Assembly (NCBI GenBank): GCA_013398015.1
Contig: VZRR01002171.1
Coordinates: 248,001-312,000, forward strand
Direction: 5' to 3'
From: Oreocharis arfaki
Taxonomy: Eukaryota; Chordata; Aves; Passeriformes; Paramythiidae
Length of the DNA stretch: 64,000 nt
This document shows positions 40,897-53,600 of the stretch, piece by piece. The notes below the pieces were generated by a model. It saw only the letters and a list, made by a program, of their open reading frames with translations. It was not told the origin of the DNA and made no database searches. Within the stretch, counting starts at the first letter, position 1. The number at the start of each line of letters is the position of its first letter. Position numbers and translations under genes: made by a program.

Positions 40897-41520
40897 CACA
40901 GGATCACAGCATCATTAGGTTGGAATGGACCTCTGGAGATCATCCAGTCTGCCCCCCCTGCCAAGGCAGGGTCACCCAGAGCAGGTGACACAGGAACTCA
41001 TCCAGGTGAGTTTTGAATGTCACCAGAGAGGGGAGACTCCATGACTTCTCTGGGCAGCCTTTTCCAGTGCTCTGCCACCCTCAATGTAAAGTTCTTTCTC
41101 ATATTGAGGTGGAACTTGCATTTTAGTTTATGGCCATTGCTTCTTGTCCTGCTGCTGGGAACCACAGAAAAGAGTCTGGCACCATCCTCTTGGTACCCAC
41201 CTTGGAGATACTGTATGTGTTGATGAGGTCCCCTCTCAGTCTTCTCTAGACTAAACAGGCCCAGCTCTTGCAGTCTCTTCTCAGAAGAGAGATGGTCCAG
41301 ACCCGTCATCATCTTTGTGGCCTCCACTGGACCCTCTCCAGTAGCTCCTTGTCTTTCTTGTATGGAGAAGCCCAGAACTGGGGACAGCACTCCAGATGTG
41401 GCTTCATAGAGCCAAGTAGAGGGGCAGGATCATCTCCCTCAACCTGCTGGCCACACTCTTCCCAATGCACCCCAGGATCCCATTGGCCCTCCTGGCCACG
41501 GGGGCACTGCTGGCTCATGG
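40897..41520 (-). mobile_element. CR1 LINE, 5'-truncated, with ORF2 remnant
   Basis: The plus strand begins with the reversed CR1 end (TTGGAATGGACCTCTGGAG), runs through the 3' UTR and reaches the C-terminal reverse-transcriptase region near 41300-41500. On the minus strand the remnant is split into two frames around 41310-41390, with pieces such as QELGLFSLEKTE and KKDKELLERVQW, so it is frameshifted and dead. It is the longest CR1 fragment in the window. Confidence 0.93.
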
Positions 41521-41984
41521 ACTTACATTAGCTGAAGAAAAAAGGGTTGTTGACAGGTCTGGGTTTTTAGATTTTTTTTTTAATTGTTTATCTAGCTTAA
41601 AGCCAAAATAAATGTACACATTGAAATGCCTAATTTATGTTAATTTAGATGTATTTGTCTGTGTAGTAACCCTGAATACTCTATTGCAGAGCAATAGAAA
41701 TTCTATCTACAGCATTTTCTACAATAACTTTCATATATGTGCCTTAATGAAGTTCTTAATGTAAGAGAGATGATTACTTTTGTATTGTGAAGTACACAGA
41801 TTTCAAATAAGCAATAAACACATAATTCTCTGAAACAGAAGAGATATGTATCATAAAAGTAACTAACTCAGAGTTCACTTAAAGAGTGGCAAAACATGCT
41901 TAAAAGAGTCGTGTAGTCAGTGCTCTGGCAGGGGAGAGTGCAGAAATGTCCATTTTTATAAATTAAACTGAAATGGAAGGGTTA

Positions 41985-42168
41985 TCAACCCTTGGAGCAG
42001 GCTTCCAGGGGAAGTGTTTCAGTCACCATCCCTAGAAATATTTAAAAGATCTGTAGATGTGGTGCCTAGGGACATGATTTATTGGTGGACTTGGCAGTAC
42101 TGAGTTAGTAGTTAGACTTGATGATCTTCATCGTCTTTCCCAGCCTAAATGATTCTTTGATTCTATGA
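41985..42168 (+). mobile_element. CR1 LINE 3' end, second subfamily
   Basis: Landmarks are TCACCATCCCTAGAAATATT, GTAGATGTGGTGCCTAGGGA, GGTGGACTTGGCAGTACTGA and GACTTGATGATCTTCATCGT, ending TTGATTCTATGA. The 'TTGGCAGT-CTGAGTTA' block marks a different CR1 subfamily from the copies at 12164 and 61236. Confidence 0.92.
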
Positions 42169-43832
42169 AAGTTTTAAGCATTGTCCTGCTGTTTCTGTAT
42201 TTCCTGTCCTCCCCAGCAACTTCCTTTTTAGTAATAGCACAATATGTGGCATTTAGTATGTGTTTAATCTCTCTTCTGTTTTTAAACAGACCTTCTTCAA
42301 CTGGTAAAAGCTTTAAGAATTATGTGAGGAGAATTCTAGAAATAAAAGCAAATGAGAGAAGACAACGTAATGATTCTTTATACTTATATATAAGTATTCT
42401 GTCATTTGGCAACTCAAGGGCTCTTGCTTTTGGTTGCCAAATGTTAGGCTGATTGCTTTCAAGGTGAAGCTGTACTATGCTGCTTTGAACTGATACTGCA
42501 TGATTAGGGTAATAAGTAAGTGCCACTTAATTGGAACAGGCCTGATCAGAAGACATTCCAGGTAACTGATTTAAGCCAAACAATACTTAATTGCAGTGAA
42601 TGTTGCTTAATGGGTATGATAATTATGTGCATTGGGGATACCTTCAAATGATTCATTGGTGGTTGGGTCTTTTGTGTCTGCCTCACTGTTGGCTCTTTTT
42701 CCTGTTGCTCAGAACAGCTTTCAGTGTCTTCATAAATAGGCATGATTAATTCAGAAAGCTGATAAAACCATGGTTGGCTTTTAATAAATCAGTTTAAAAT
42801 CAGCTTGTTTAAAATCATGATGTCTCTAATGATTTTTGAGGAATTTTTAATACTGTTTTCTGAATTTTGAACTGTTGGGTTTGCTTTTTCAGTTTTCTCT
42901 GTGATCAGGAATGTTAGAAATTGAAATAAGAAAGGACATAATTTCTCGGCTTCTGGATCAAGGCAGACTCTAACATAATGAGACTAAATCATAGAAGTTG
43001 ATATGTTCTCTGCCTTTGGCAAATAATTGATTTGCTTTAGTTCTGTCATATATTTTTCCCAAGATTGCTTGTTTTCTTCTGCACGAACCTACCTGATGTG
43101 TTGCAAAATACACTTTACAATGGGGAACCCTCCCCCTTTATAGCTGGACAAAGATAAAACCAGGTCCTTTTCCCACTCATTCTCAAACTTTGACTTGCAA
43201 ATGCATATTTGCACCTTCATAATTTAGCCTTGCTCTGTCTACCTTCTCTGCTGGTTTATTATATCATTGGTGTGGGATGCTGATGTTTTCAGCTTCAGCT
43301 GCTTTATTTCTGTCCACTTCTTCCATACACATTTTCATGCTTCTACACTGAATTTTTTTGGGCAGACCCGGATATATATATATAGAAATAATATTTTGGA
43401 GAGATACAGTGTTTTCTGATTTAATCTGGCGACGAGAGTTTGCTTCTGATGCTAACATTAAAATTCATTTTTAATTCATCAAAAAAAAAATCTCATGCTT
43501 CCATATTTTTCAATTTTCTGTCTTGTTTGTTCAGTAAACGTTGGATTAACAGAAGTAAAAGTGTTTCAGTTTAAAAGACTTAAAATATTTCCATTTATTC
43601 TTTCTAGGTTAATGAGTGCTTTTATGTTCTTCCCCCCCTTTCCCCCCCCTTACTACATCCAGTCTGCATGTGAGTAGATTTTGACAATGGGTCCTGCAAG
43701 AAGTCATTTCCAGTGACAGGAACATGTTGAAGACATTTTCATTATTTAAAAAGCAGACATGTTTCTCTGTCAGCGAATTTGCTGCACATATGAAAGTGGG
43801 ACGGTATTTGTGTTGCGAACTTGAAGAACAGT

Positions 43833-43983
43833 ATATTATGGAATCACGGAACGTTCTGAGTTGGAAGGAAACCACAAGGATCACCAAGTCCAGCTCTTCA
43901 ATAAATGGCCCACATAGGGATCAAACCTGTGACTTTGGCATTATTAGCCCTCTGCTCTTACCAGCTGAGCTAATTCCAGGGCC
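43833..43983 (-). mobile_element. tRNA-Ile-headed SINE with CR1 tail (TguSINE1-like)
   Basis: On the minus strand the element starts at 43983 with a tRNA-Ile-like head. It has an A box TAGCTCAGCTGG, an anticodon-arm block GGGCTAATAATGCCAA, a slightly eroded B box GGTTTGATCCC and an acceptor end GGGCCA. It continues directly into a CR1 3' end (GAGCTGGACTTGGTGATCCT to TTCCGTGATTCCATAA). This head-tail design is that of the songbird SINE TguSINE1, which is thought to be mobilised by CR1-X enzymes. It is the main reason for placing the DNA in Passeriformes. Confidence 0.85.
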
Positions 43984-46900
43984 TTAATAGTCGTTTTCAA
44001 ATCTGAAATGATCCTCCAGGTTTGCAGGATTATACTTCCTCTTGTCCTTTCATTTCTCATTATCTCTTCCCTTTTGGAATACTTAAGGAGGAAATTTAGG
44101 ATGAGACATACAAAAGGTGGCACAGGAAATTTAGTTGGCAAAACCAGAGCTACATGTCTGCAGAGCCAAAGCTGTCTCTGTTGATTTCAGCCACAAACAG
44201 TCAACATATAGTGTCTTAGCTATTTATTTAAAGTTGATGAGAATACTTAATTTCATTTACTTTGTCTGAAAAAAAGTATTAGAAATATGAAACATTGTCT
44301 GTGTTGTCCATACAGATGTTTATAGGGATGTTGAAAAGCTCTCAGGTATTGTCTAAACTACCTACTTCATAAGCCAGTTCTTTAAAGAAGGCATAGTTAA
44401 TAACTGTTTGACATGGTTAGTTTATTTTCTTCTCACTGCACCTTTAAAATGGTAGACAGCATTTTCCAAATGTCTCTCCATTTTGGTGCTTTTATTATGC
44501 TTCCACCCTGCCTTGCGATTCACTAATGGTCTTGATTTGCAGTGGGTAGCAATCTAGTACTACAGAAAGTCTAGGCTTCTTTAAAATGTCTAAAGATTGG
44601 TACTGTTTCCCTGTAGAAATTAGAAATGAAACCAAAATTACTTAAAAGACACTTAGCAAGATCACTTAGCTCAGGGAATTTGGTGTCGTTAAAGCATATT
44701 AGGGAGATCTAGACCCTTGTTTTGCTGGCCATTGTACTTACTAATATAATCTCTTTTAAGTCAAGGACTCAGGTTAAAAAACCCAAACAAATAAATTAAA
44801 AAATAAGAAAATCGTAAGTCTAATTTAAATCATAAATCCAATATTGCCCATATAATAGCCTATTATTCTAGTTCTCTGATGTATAAAGAAACACACATTT
44901 TTATCACAGCATGACTTCTCCTTCAGTGCAACATAAATGCAATTCTTTCATCAGTAATTTCCATATATATACACAAATCTTGAAGTAAAAGCAGTCATAA
45001 ACCACACCTGAATTAGGTCTGTTGGCCAGTCTACAGAATATATATACTTCTTTTGCTGAGTAACTGGTTTTATCATTTTTCCCTTTTGCTGTACTAAATA
45101 TTATGATTAAGGACAGCAGTAATTTTAAATATTTTGAGTAAAATCATGAATAGTTACAATGTTTCTCATTCAGTAAGAGATTGTAAAATAAAGGTTGCAA
45201 TTTTTAGAGCGTTAAAAAATGAAGTAGTTTGTTTTAAGCTAGCAGAACTAGAAGATAGTTGTAATGAGTTTCAAATCGGGTAATCAGGCCAGAGCACATT
45301 GGATGTAGGTGGAGTTGGCTGATCTCTGCTGAGGACCTACTCCCTTCCTGTATGAGAGTTGGAGTTCCTTCACTTGTGGGTGTGTAGTGGAGCTATTTCA
45401 GTGAAATACTGCAATTTTTAAAAAAATGTTTTCAGACTCTATAGCGAAATCTGTCCCGTATCGGTTGGGATATCTGTTGAGACTGGAAGTTACCTGGCTC
45501 ATCCTGATGGCTGTGGCTTCTTGTGTAAGGACACAAGAGAGAAGTGGTGTAAGGGTGCCCGAGGTTGCACCAAACTGTTAGAAGATCTGGTCGAGTAGCA
45601 AATGTTTTTTTTTTTGCCTGGCTGTCACTGTTTTTAAAGGGTGCTTTAAGACCTCTCACCCAAAAGGGGGATGCTTCCATCTTTCTTATCTTCATCCTAC
45701 ACCTGGGTATTTGATTGCCGAAGTGTTGCTGTGAGGGAATGCCGGCAGCCGTGACTACAGGTCACTGAGGCTGGAGCAGAGGTGGTGTTTTCCTCACCAT
45801 GCTCCGTCTCTTGTCTTACGATGCAGACGGGAGCACAGTGCTTCTCACTTGTGCCGTTGCTGACATGGCTGTTCAGGATCTGAAGGCTTTTATTTTTTTA
45901 TGTCCTTCATAATGTTCCTTTTTTTATCCTCCCCTGTTGTGTCAGAGTTCAGGCAGGAAGAGTGGCTGCCCAGAGGACCCTGCGGTGTGACTGGTACGTG
46001 CATGATGTGTGTGGTACCTGGCAGAGCTGTGCACACCGAGGTGGGGAGTGTGGGTTGCTCAGTTGAGACCCCTTATTCAGAGGAGAGGTGACTGCATATC
46101 TACATGGGGCGTGATGGGGGGAGACCAGACAGTAGGAGCTCTTTGTTGGTTTCAGCTTGTTTACTGTTGGAATTGAAGCTGGGTAGAGCCTTTCGAAAGC
46201 TGTGTTATGTACGAGAAGGTAAGTGCTCTCATGAAACACTAATAAGGATGTAAGAGAAGACACGAAGGGCCATGTGGAAAAAATGGACAAATGGGCCATC
46301 TGTAATATTAGAGACGCTACTACTAGATTCTGGTAGTGTTTCTAAAGTCATAAATTGATAATGCTGTTAGTGTAGATGCCAGAACTGCTGCTGGTGTCCA
46401 GCAGCAGGAGTGATTTTCCCACTGGGAGAGAGTTCTGCTGTCCCTGTGGAGAGAAGTGTAATAAAAATATGGAAACTAGTGAATTATGTTGTTGTTTGGA
46501 AAATACTGACATATATCTTAGACAATGCCTGCACTGTTGCATTTCAAACATGTTCAGATATGTAACCTAGAGCAAATTAGGAGAGTGTATTGGACTGTTT
46601 GTGTTAAGCACTAAGATGGTATGTAGAAGCGCATAAAAAGGAAGGGAAAGGACACAAAGTATTCGAGCTGTTGATGGATAAAGGATAAGTAAGAGTGATG
46701 TCATCGCTCAAGTAGGAGAATGCAAAAAGTGTCTTCTCCTTCGTGGAAGAACACAGCTCTGCTTAGTGGTATTGTTTTCTTAAGTAGCAGACCCAGGCAC
46801 CCTCTTGAAATGGGACACTCGCAAATGCCAAATGAGAGATAGTACCTGTCTGATAGAACTCAACCTACAAATATCCTAGAAGATACGATGGGTGAGTGCA

Positions 46901-49340
46901 GGCAGGTAGGGGAGGTGCAAGGAGACAACTGAAACAGTCATCTCTAATCTCTGTACTAATGTATTGGTCCTGCTGTGAAAACAGGGCAGAGGACATGGTG
47001 TATGCTTATAGCAGTTGTTTTCTCTTTGGCATAAGTGAAGTTGCTTGGGAAATGTGTCAGAGCTGCTCAAGGTTCTTTTAGAAAGAATTTTGACAGAGCC
47101 CTGAGACTAAATCAGCACCTGCTTGTTCCAATGGTATGACTAAGACTTCTGTCAATATAATGAATGCCTCAGTAAGGCAAGCAAAGTTGGAGGGATGTCG
47201 TAGGACAACAGGTAAAATAACAGCTTGAGGTCTCTGTACTCTCAGAAAAGTATTAAAGTAACTAATAATAATAATTTGTTTGTGGTTATATATACTTTAG
47301 AGCAATGAATCAGAGTATTTCACCAACACTGTGTAGTGTAGTGTATCCCTTTGCAGCTCGAATTTCTGTGTTGTTCTAAAACAATGTGTTAAACGTTACA
47401 GAGGCGTCTTACATATATCAACAGTTGTGTACTGAAGAAATGCTGTCTGGCTCCCAAGAGAGCAGTCTCAATTAAATCAGATAGGAGAAGGGCACCTTGA
47501 GTCATAAACTATGTGCAAAACATAAAACCATCCGGACTTTTCCAAAAGTTTTTTATACAAACAAGTAACAAGGTAAAGTAGTGAATATATTTGTTTCCAT
47601 TTCAGACTTTTATAGTCAAATGAACTGCAACCCCAATCTGACAATCTGAAAGTATACAAAAAATCCTATCAGCTTGCATATTCTTTATGCTTTTTTCCCC
47701 TGATTAGGTAAAAAAAATCTTAACTTTGTTCTTGTTTGTAGCAGGTAAACTCTTCGCATTATGAACCTGACAATGTAGTGTTACACAAAGAACCAAGTTA
47801 ATTTTGGGATATTCTCATACTAGAAAAGGGTGAAAATATTGCGTGCTTGACAGCAGATAATCTGGTAACATTTGGGTAACTTTGTTTACCACTCAGGAGG
47901 TCAGTGCAAACAGCTAAGCAGTTGGTTCCATGTACAAATAAGTAGATCCCATGTGGCTAAATGACAGTGACAGAGCATTGCAGATTGGGCCTCATTTTTC
48001 ATTTCCTGCTTTTAGAATAGTTCCATTCAAATCCCTTTTTTTTTTTTAGGATTTGATATATTGCAACCCATGTGTTTGGGAGTTAAATAATGAATATCTG
48101 TGAAAATTAAGTATGAGCAAATCAAGTGGAGAGGATTTGGAAAATGTTAAATGGTTTTTAGATTCACAGAATTTATCAGTTTTTTGAAAATATTTTTTTA
48201 CTCCCAAGAAAAAGCACTGTTTTATGTCCAAGAAACAACAGTTGTGGCAGGGAATAGGGGGGTCAAGGGGAGAAGAATAGTTTTATCTGAATAAAAGCTC
48301 TGTGCAGATGCTGAAGAAAACGAAAGATGATGTTGCATGGCAGAATTAATCTGTTTCAGCAAGTATATATGCTGTAGATGGAGTAGCAGCTGAATTGCTG
48401 TAGAAATTAATTTGCTCCACACAGGATAACTTGAATAATTTACTAGAATAAACATGCAGGGCCATGATGGGAAGCCATCTATTCAGTGTGTCTGTAAAGA
48501 GACAAAAAATGAAAGTAGTCTTGTAACGTGCTCTTCTCAAGCAGAGAGAGAGGCATAAAAAGATTTGCTGGGCTGTGTTTACGACAGGATGGAGAAGCAG
48601 GATGGAGAGTAGCCACTCTGCATGCTGCCATCTCGAGCAAATATGGGTACCCAGAAGAATGGACTCGCCAGCTCTGGCACCTGACGATATAAAGGAAGGG
48701 TGTTTAGTGTTCCTCCTCATATCAGTGCATGTTTTGTTCACCTGGAGGAACGAATCTTAAAAAATTTGTCCCTGGAGCAGTGCACCTGTGTATTGTTCCT
48801 TAGACAGGACCTGTGACAATTGTATCTGGGTTCTGCAGGATGACCACAAAGCTTGTATGATTACTGCCAATAATACAGTGGGGAAATACCATGTTAAATC
48901 AGTTAGAATAATTTACAAATGAAAAAATGTGTTGTAATTTTGTTTTCCTTCTCAGTGAAGTTATAGAATGTTCCAGGTCTCCAGCAGAAGCCTGACAGAG
49001 GGGGATTGAGCTCCTTATGGAGGTGTATGCTTATGACCTGTGAAGCGAGACCTTTGCCTGCCATGCTGACTGGAGCAGCATGCTGGTGCATTCCCAGACA
49101 GTGGGGATGGGACATCAGCATGCTGGGGAGCAGCCTGAGCAGCCTGCCAGAGGAGAGAAAACTCTACTGGTTTTCATGTGGTCTGTATTAGAAGATGCTC
49201 ATGTCTTATGTGAAGTACGGAATGGTTAATTTCCATTAACCATTGAATCAGTACATTGTTAAGGAGCTAGAACCCTGACTTCTTTTGTTATAGCCTGATG
49301 TCACACCAGTAAGCACACATGTAGCTGTCCCCACTTTTCT

Positions 49341-50667
49341 CTAAAACATCATGGAGGTGTTATATTTGATTTGGCTGTGCATGTAAAACATATCCGTTGA
49401 CATGGAAAGTTGTTGTGATGTTGGGGAGCTTTTCTGGCAGCTGGATTTGGTGAAGTGTACGTACCTGAGGTGGAATTCATCTTGGGCAAAGTTAACTAGG
49501 AGTCTATACATGATTGTTCGAGCTCTCTTAGTAGCTTCAAAAAAAGAGATGTGTCCATAGGGTGACTGACCCTCAGCCAGTGATTGAATTTTAATGCACT
49601 TGTTAAAATGCATTACTTCTGGATGGGTGGAGGTGACATAAAATATGCCTTTTACTGGTATGATAGCAAATTGTTTCGTTACAGTAGTTGAACTGGGCAC
49701 TGCTGTTGGCATGTTTGCCTTCAGATGCATTATAACAGGCATTTTAGAGGTAAGAGCTGCTGTTGCCACTCTTGGACTCCGTGCTAGTAGTGTTGGCAGA
49801 AATACTCTCTGAAGCTACAAAAAGGTCTTCTCTGTTGATGATTAAAGTCTGTTTTTCTGACTTGGTAACATCTCCCACCATACCAAGTAATTTGGAATTT
49901 GGGCTTGCATAGGGACAAGTGAAGTAGTTTGTTGTAAGTTGACAGAAGGGATATTGGGGTATCCAGGTCTTCAGATGCTTGGTTTCAGTAACATAGATGT
50001 GTACCATTTTCCTTCTGCTTGTTTTGCTATTGAAAGAGGAACAGTGAGATTTCTTCTGCTGCTGATGCCTATAAAATTCTGACTCACAGAACTGCTTCTC
50101 TAACCACTGCTGGGAAATGAGTTCAGTGGGGTGGTTGATGGAGCAGCTGCTCCCTGCACCTTGCGCAGCTGAGAAGATTATTCTGCTGTCAGTTGATTTG
50201 CTTTTCCTGCCTACCCAAAGTTCTTCCACTTCGGGCGATCATCTTCTGGTGAATTTGCAAAGTCTTATACCTTGGATCCATTAGTGAAGCAGACTTTCTT
50301 GTGCACACTTAATTTGTTGTGCCCTCATGAGAACAGTTTCATGCTACCCACAGCTTATGATTAGTCTGGCTTTTGAAGGCTGATTCAGCAGCCGTATCTC
50401 CTATAGTAGTCTCAAGTGCAGCAAGTATTATGCATATCTGCTATATCAAATTCCGTGGAGCTTGTGGGTGGTTTGGAAATAATGTAAGCTAAGCAGTTTT
50501 TGAGCACAGCTTGTTTCTGTAGATGAAGGCACAATATCTTCTACAAAGTGCAGCTTTTTAATTTTTTCGTCATGTACACTAATCAGGAGCTTAGAAGTAA
50601 GAAGTTTCAGTGAGAACCACTCTTTCTTTATGGTCTGGGTGATGTAGGAGAACCCAATTTGAAGTGT
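49341..50667 (-). pseudogene. Possible degraded protein-coding sequence, three broken frames
   Basis: Three long minus-strand open frames follow each other in order: about 72 codons (50446-50667), 161 codons (49744-50229) and 142 codons (49341-49769), the last two overlapping in different frames. A run of long frames on one strand in AT-rich DNA is unusual, and the composition (rich in S, K, T, E, Q) looks protein-like. I do not recognise the protein. No splice sites or poly-A tail were identified. A decayed retrocopy inside the inferred intron would explain it, but chance open frames remain a serious alternative. Confidence 0.22.
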
Positions 50668-53600
50668 TCAGGAAATGCTGGAAAACATGTAAGTAGGAGA
50701 TTGCAAAGTTTGAAAGGCGGTGCCTGAGATGTACAGCAAGTTTTAATAATTTTACATGTGCATAGATCTATGTGTGTGTAGTGATTCCAGTGTATAGCAT
50801 TAAGAGCTTAAGGTTTGTCTCAGGTTATATTGAACATAGAAGAGAGCTGGTAGCTCTTGATAGTGAAGAAATACCTGTGAAGAATTTTTAAATTTTAATA
50901 TGAGGAATGATGACATATTATTTTCTTTTATATAAGATCAGTGGCTCCATGAAAGGGTCTTTGTAATTTTTCGTAAGTATGTGGTAAACCACTTAGAAAG
51001 CATACAAACTGACTTTCTTTTATGGCGAGGCTTGTAGTTTTAGAAGGGGTATTGCTACTGTTTAGCTCTGTTCTCCCCACAAGCATTTGCTGCTGAAGGG
51101 ATACTGTTTATCATGTCTTTTCATATTATTTTACTTTTCAAAAGGGAAAGCTTGATGTGCAGATAGCATGTTGTTCCCATGACGTGGAACCTATGAACAA
51201 ATAATACCAGTGGCAGGAAGGGCACAGGTCACAGTGGTATGACAGGGACTTGTTCTACAGCCTCCCTGTGATCTGAATGCAATGAACAGTAGAGGGGAAT
51301 GTCGCATGGATAGTGAATCTTTATAATTTTTCCTACTTTTACAAATCCATTAGCTCCATAGCTGCTGTGTCTTTTGCAGGAGGAGCTGAAGGCAAGTGTG
51401 ATATTGCTTGGGTAGTGTTCCTGAAGGTGGAGGCACACTGCCAGAGCTCAGTTCTGTGTACATCTCTCGTGCTGTGTTGTTAAATACAGTAGTTTGCAGG
51501 GAACACCTTGTGCTCCTTCAAAGAATCTACACCTAAGAATTCTTAACAATTTCCTGTGTTACCTTTGCATCCGATTGCAGATGTGTCAGCCTTTTTGCTG
51601 AAAACAACAGAATCTGGAGGTAGGAGAGGGCAGAATTGCAAGCTTGCTTATGTTATATATAATCCAGTCAGTTTGTAATTCTCTGTAACCAGCTGATGTT
51701 TCTTCTTTGAGCAGCAGTGTTTGATCGGTGTTAGACATTTTTGCTTTTACTTATCATGACATCTGACACTACCATTGTCCCTGTTGTCCCTTTGATGCTT
51801 TTGTAAAAATCATGGAGTTACTTCTAATACATACCATTTTTGTGAATCTGATGTCTCTTTTTTTTCCCTCAGGTACGGTGGACTTGTGAGAAGAAGATGT
51901 TCTTTTAGTACAGGGATGCAAGTTCAGAGAAATGCCTGTTATGGCAGTATTACAGATGTGTCAGTGGGCAGTTCTGAGGAGCAGCCATTTTCAGTAGAAC
52001 AACAGGTGATAAAACACACCTGTTAAAGAGGAAGAACAGCTTGGCCTCTTAGGCTGAGAAATGCAGAAGTTGGACACATTTGGGGGACCAGAATTTTTGT
52101 CTTGTCAGTAACCAATATCCCATTACAGGCATGGCCTGCCTAATGTAGGAGCAGCAGCAGGCTCTCTAACATACATCCTAAAATAGTCCTAAAATCAGTT
52201 GCCACTTTGCATGCCAAAGGGCAGTATACTGGCAGGAGAATTACTTCAGTATTCTGAGGCACCTCGTTAGTGTTATGAACAGTGTTGTTTGATGCAAGAG
52301 ATGACTGAACCAGAGCAGCAGCTAGCAAGTTGAGCCAGAAAAGGCTGGACCCTGTGTCTCTTTGAAGGAGGAACAAATGCTGTATCAGTTAAAGCAGTTC
52401 CAACATTTTTGTGGGCATTAGAGACAAAGAGCATAGATAGAGGTCTTTGTAGTCTGAGCAAACAGGTGCTTGGCAGTAACACTATACGAGCATAAACATC
52501 AAGTCTTTGTAGTGACGGCAGCAGTATACTAACCTAGAGGCTTCTGAGCGTGTTCTCTTTTGGTTACTTTGTTTTATTGAAAAAGGATCAGTCCACTTAA
52601 GTTTCTTAGGGATCTTCTGCTTTGTACAGTAAGTTATTCCTGAACTAAGCAAGATGTATTGGCAGTGCCTAAGTGCTGTATTAATTTGGAGGTGAGGGTT
52701 ACTTCCATATTTTTATGCATCAGACCTTGGCGATCTGAATCAGGGTAGCCCAGATGCCTTGGTTATCCAAGTGTAAGAACTGAAAGGTTTGATGTGAAAA
52801 TAGGAGTCTTAAAGTGGTGGTGCACTGGTTATGCTCTTAGCACATAAATTTTCCTGTGCATTGGCAGATAAAGGAACTTGGTGACCTACTAGGTCTTTTC
52901 CATCTCTCTCTTATATGATTGTCCATGTTGAAGCCCTAGAGCGTCGCTGTTGTTGCCTCCTTCTGAGCCAGCTGGCCTCAGGGAAGGAATCTGTCTGTCA
53001 GTGAGTAGGAGAGCTCGCCAACTGGCCATGAGTTGTGTGCTGGCTCAGGAGACCCCTTCTTCATACTTTTATAGCCTGCAGAAATGGGCCTCTCTATTAC
53101 CTGAGCCCATGATTGTTTGGAGATTGGTGGGCTTTCCAACGACCCAGGGATAATAGCCTTGCACTTTATAGTGTTCTGCTGCCCTTTAAATTTGAAGTGT
53201 AGTGAGAGCAAAGTTCGGCAGTTCTTGGAATAGTGTGGAAATGGAGCCGGCCTGGGATTTCTGTGGAGGTCTAAAGCAAGTGGGGTGCAGTCCAGCATAC
53301 TCTACTGCTGGACCAGTGTATTGCTTTGCAGCCTCAGAGTTCTTCACAGTAACTTAAATATTCTCAGTCCTACTGCAGGTAAAGGGGAAAGACAACTGTG
53401 GCATTCCAGCTGGCATTCTGTCGATGAGATGGATCCCATGTGTGGCACAGGACTTTCAGGCAGAGGGAGCATGTCTCCCATGTCATCAGTGCACTGACAT
53501 TAAGATAAGTGTGCAGCTCATGAGCTGGGAGTGTCAGTTACTGCTGTATGAATCTTTACCCTTCTCTCCTCTGGAGCCAACATAGCAATGGCTTCTAGAA

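Noticed and set aside
43919..43983. Possible tRNA-Ile gene on the minus strand
   Set aside because: The head is eroded in the acceptor stem and B box and runs straight into a CR1 tail, so it is a SINE and not a working tRNA.
48346..48741. Minus-strand frame of 131 codons
   Set aside because: The composition looks like random translation of AT-rich DNA and there are no splice sites or recognisable motifs. It was not joined to the 49.3-50.7 kb cluster for lack of evidence.
52875..52925. CR1-like 3' end (TTGGTGACCTACTAGGTCTT...)
   Set aside because: The match is short and too diverged to separate from chance without a profile search.
52978..53298. Minus-strand frame of 106 codons, considered as part of a larger retrocopy with 49.3-50.7 kb
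   Set aside because: The neighbouring segments can be read only with many stops, and I could not tie the pieces to one parent protein.
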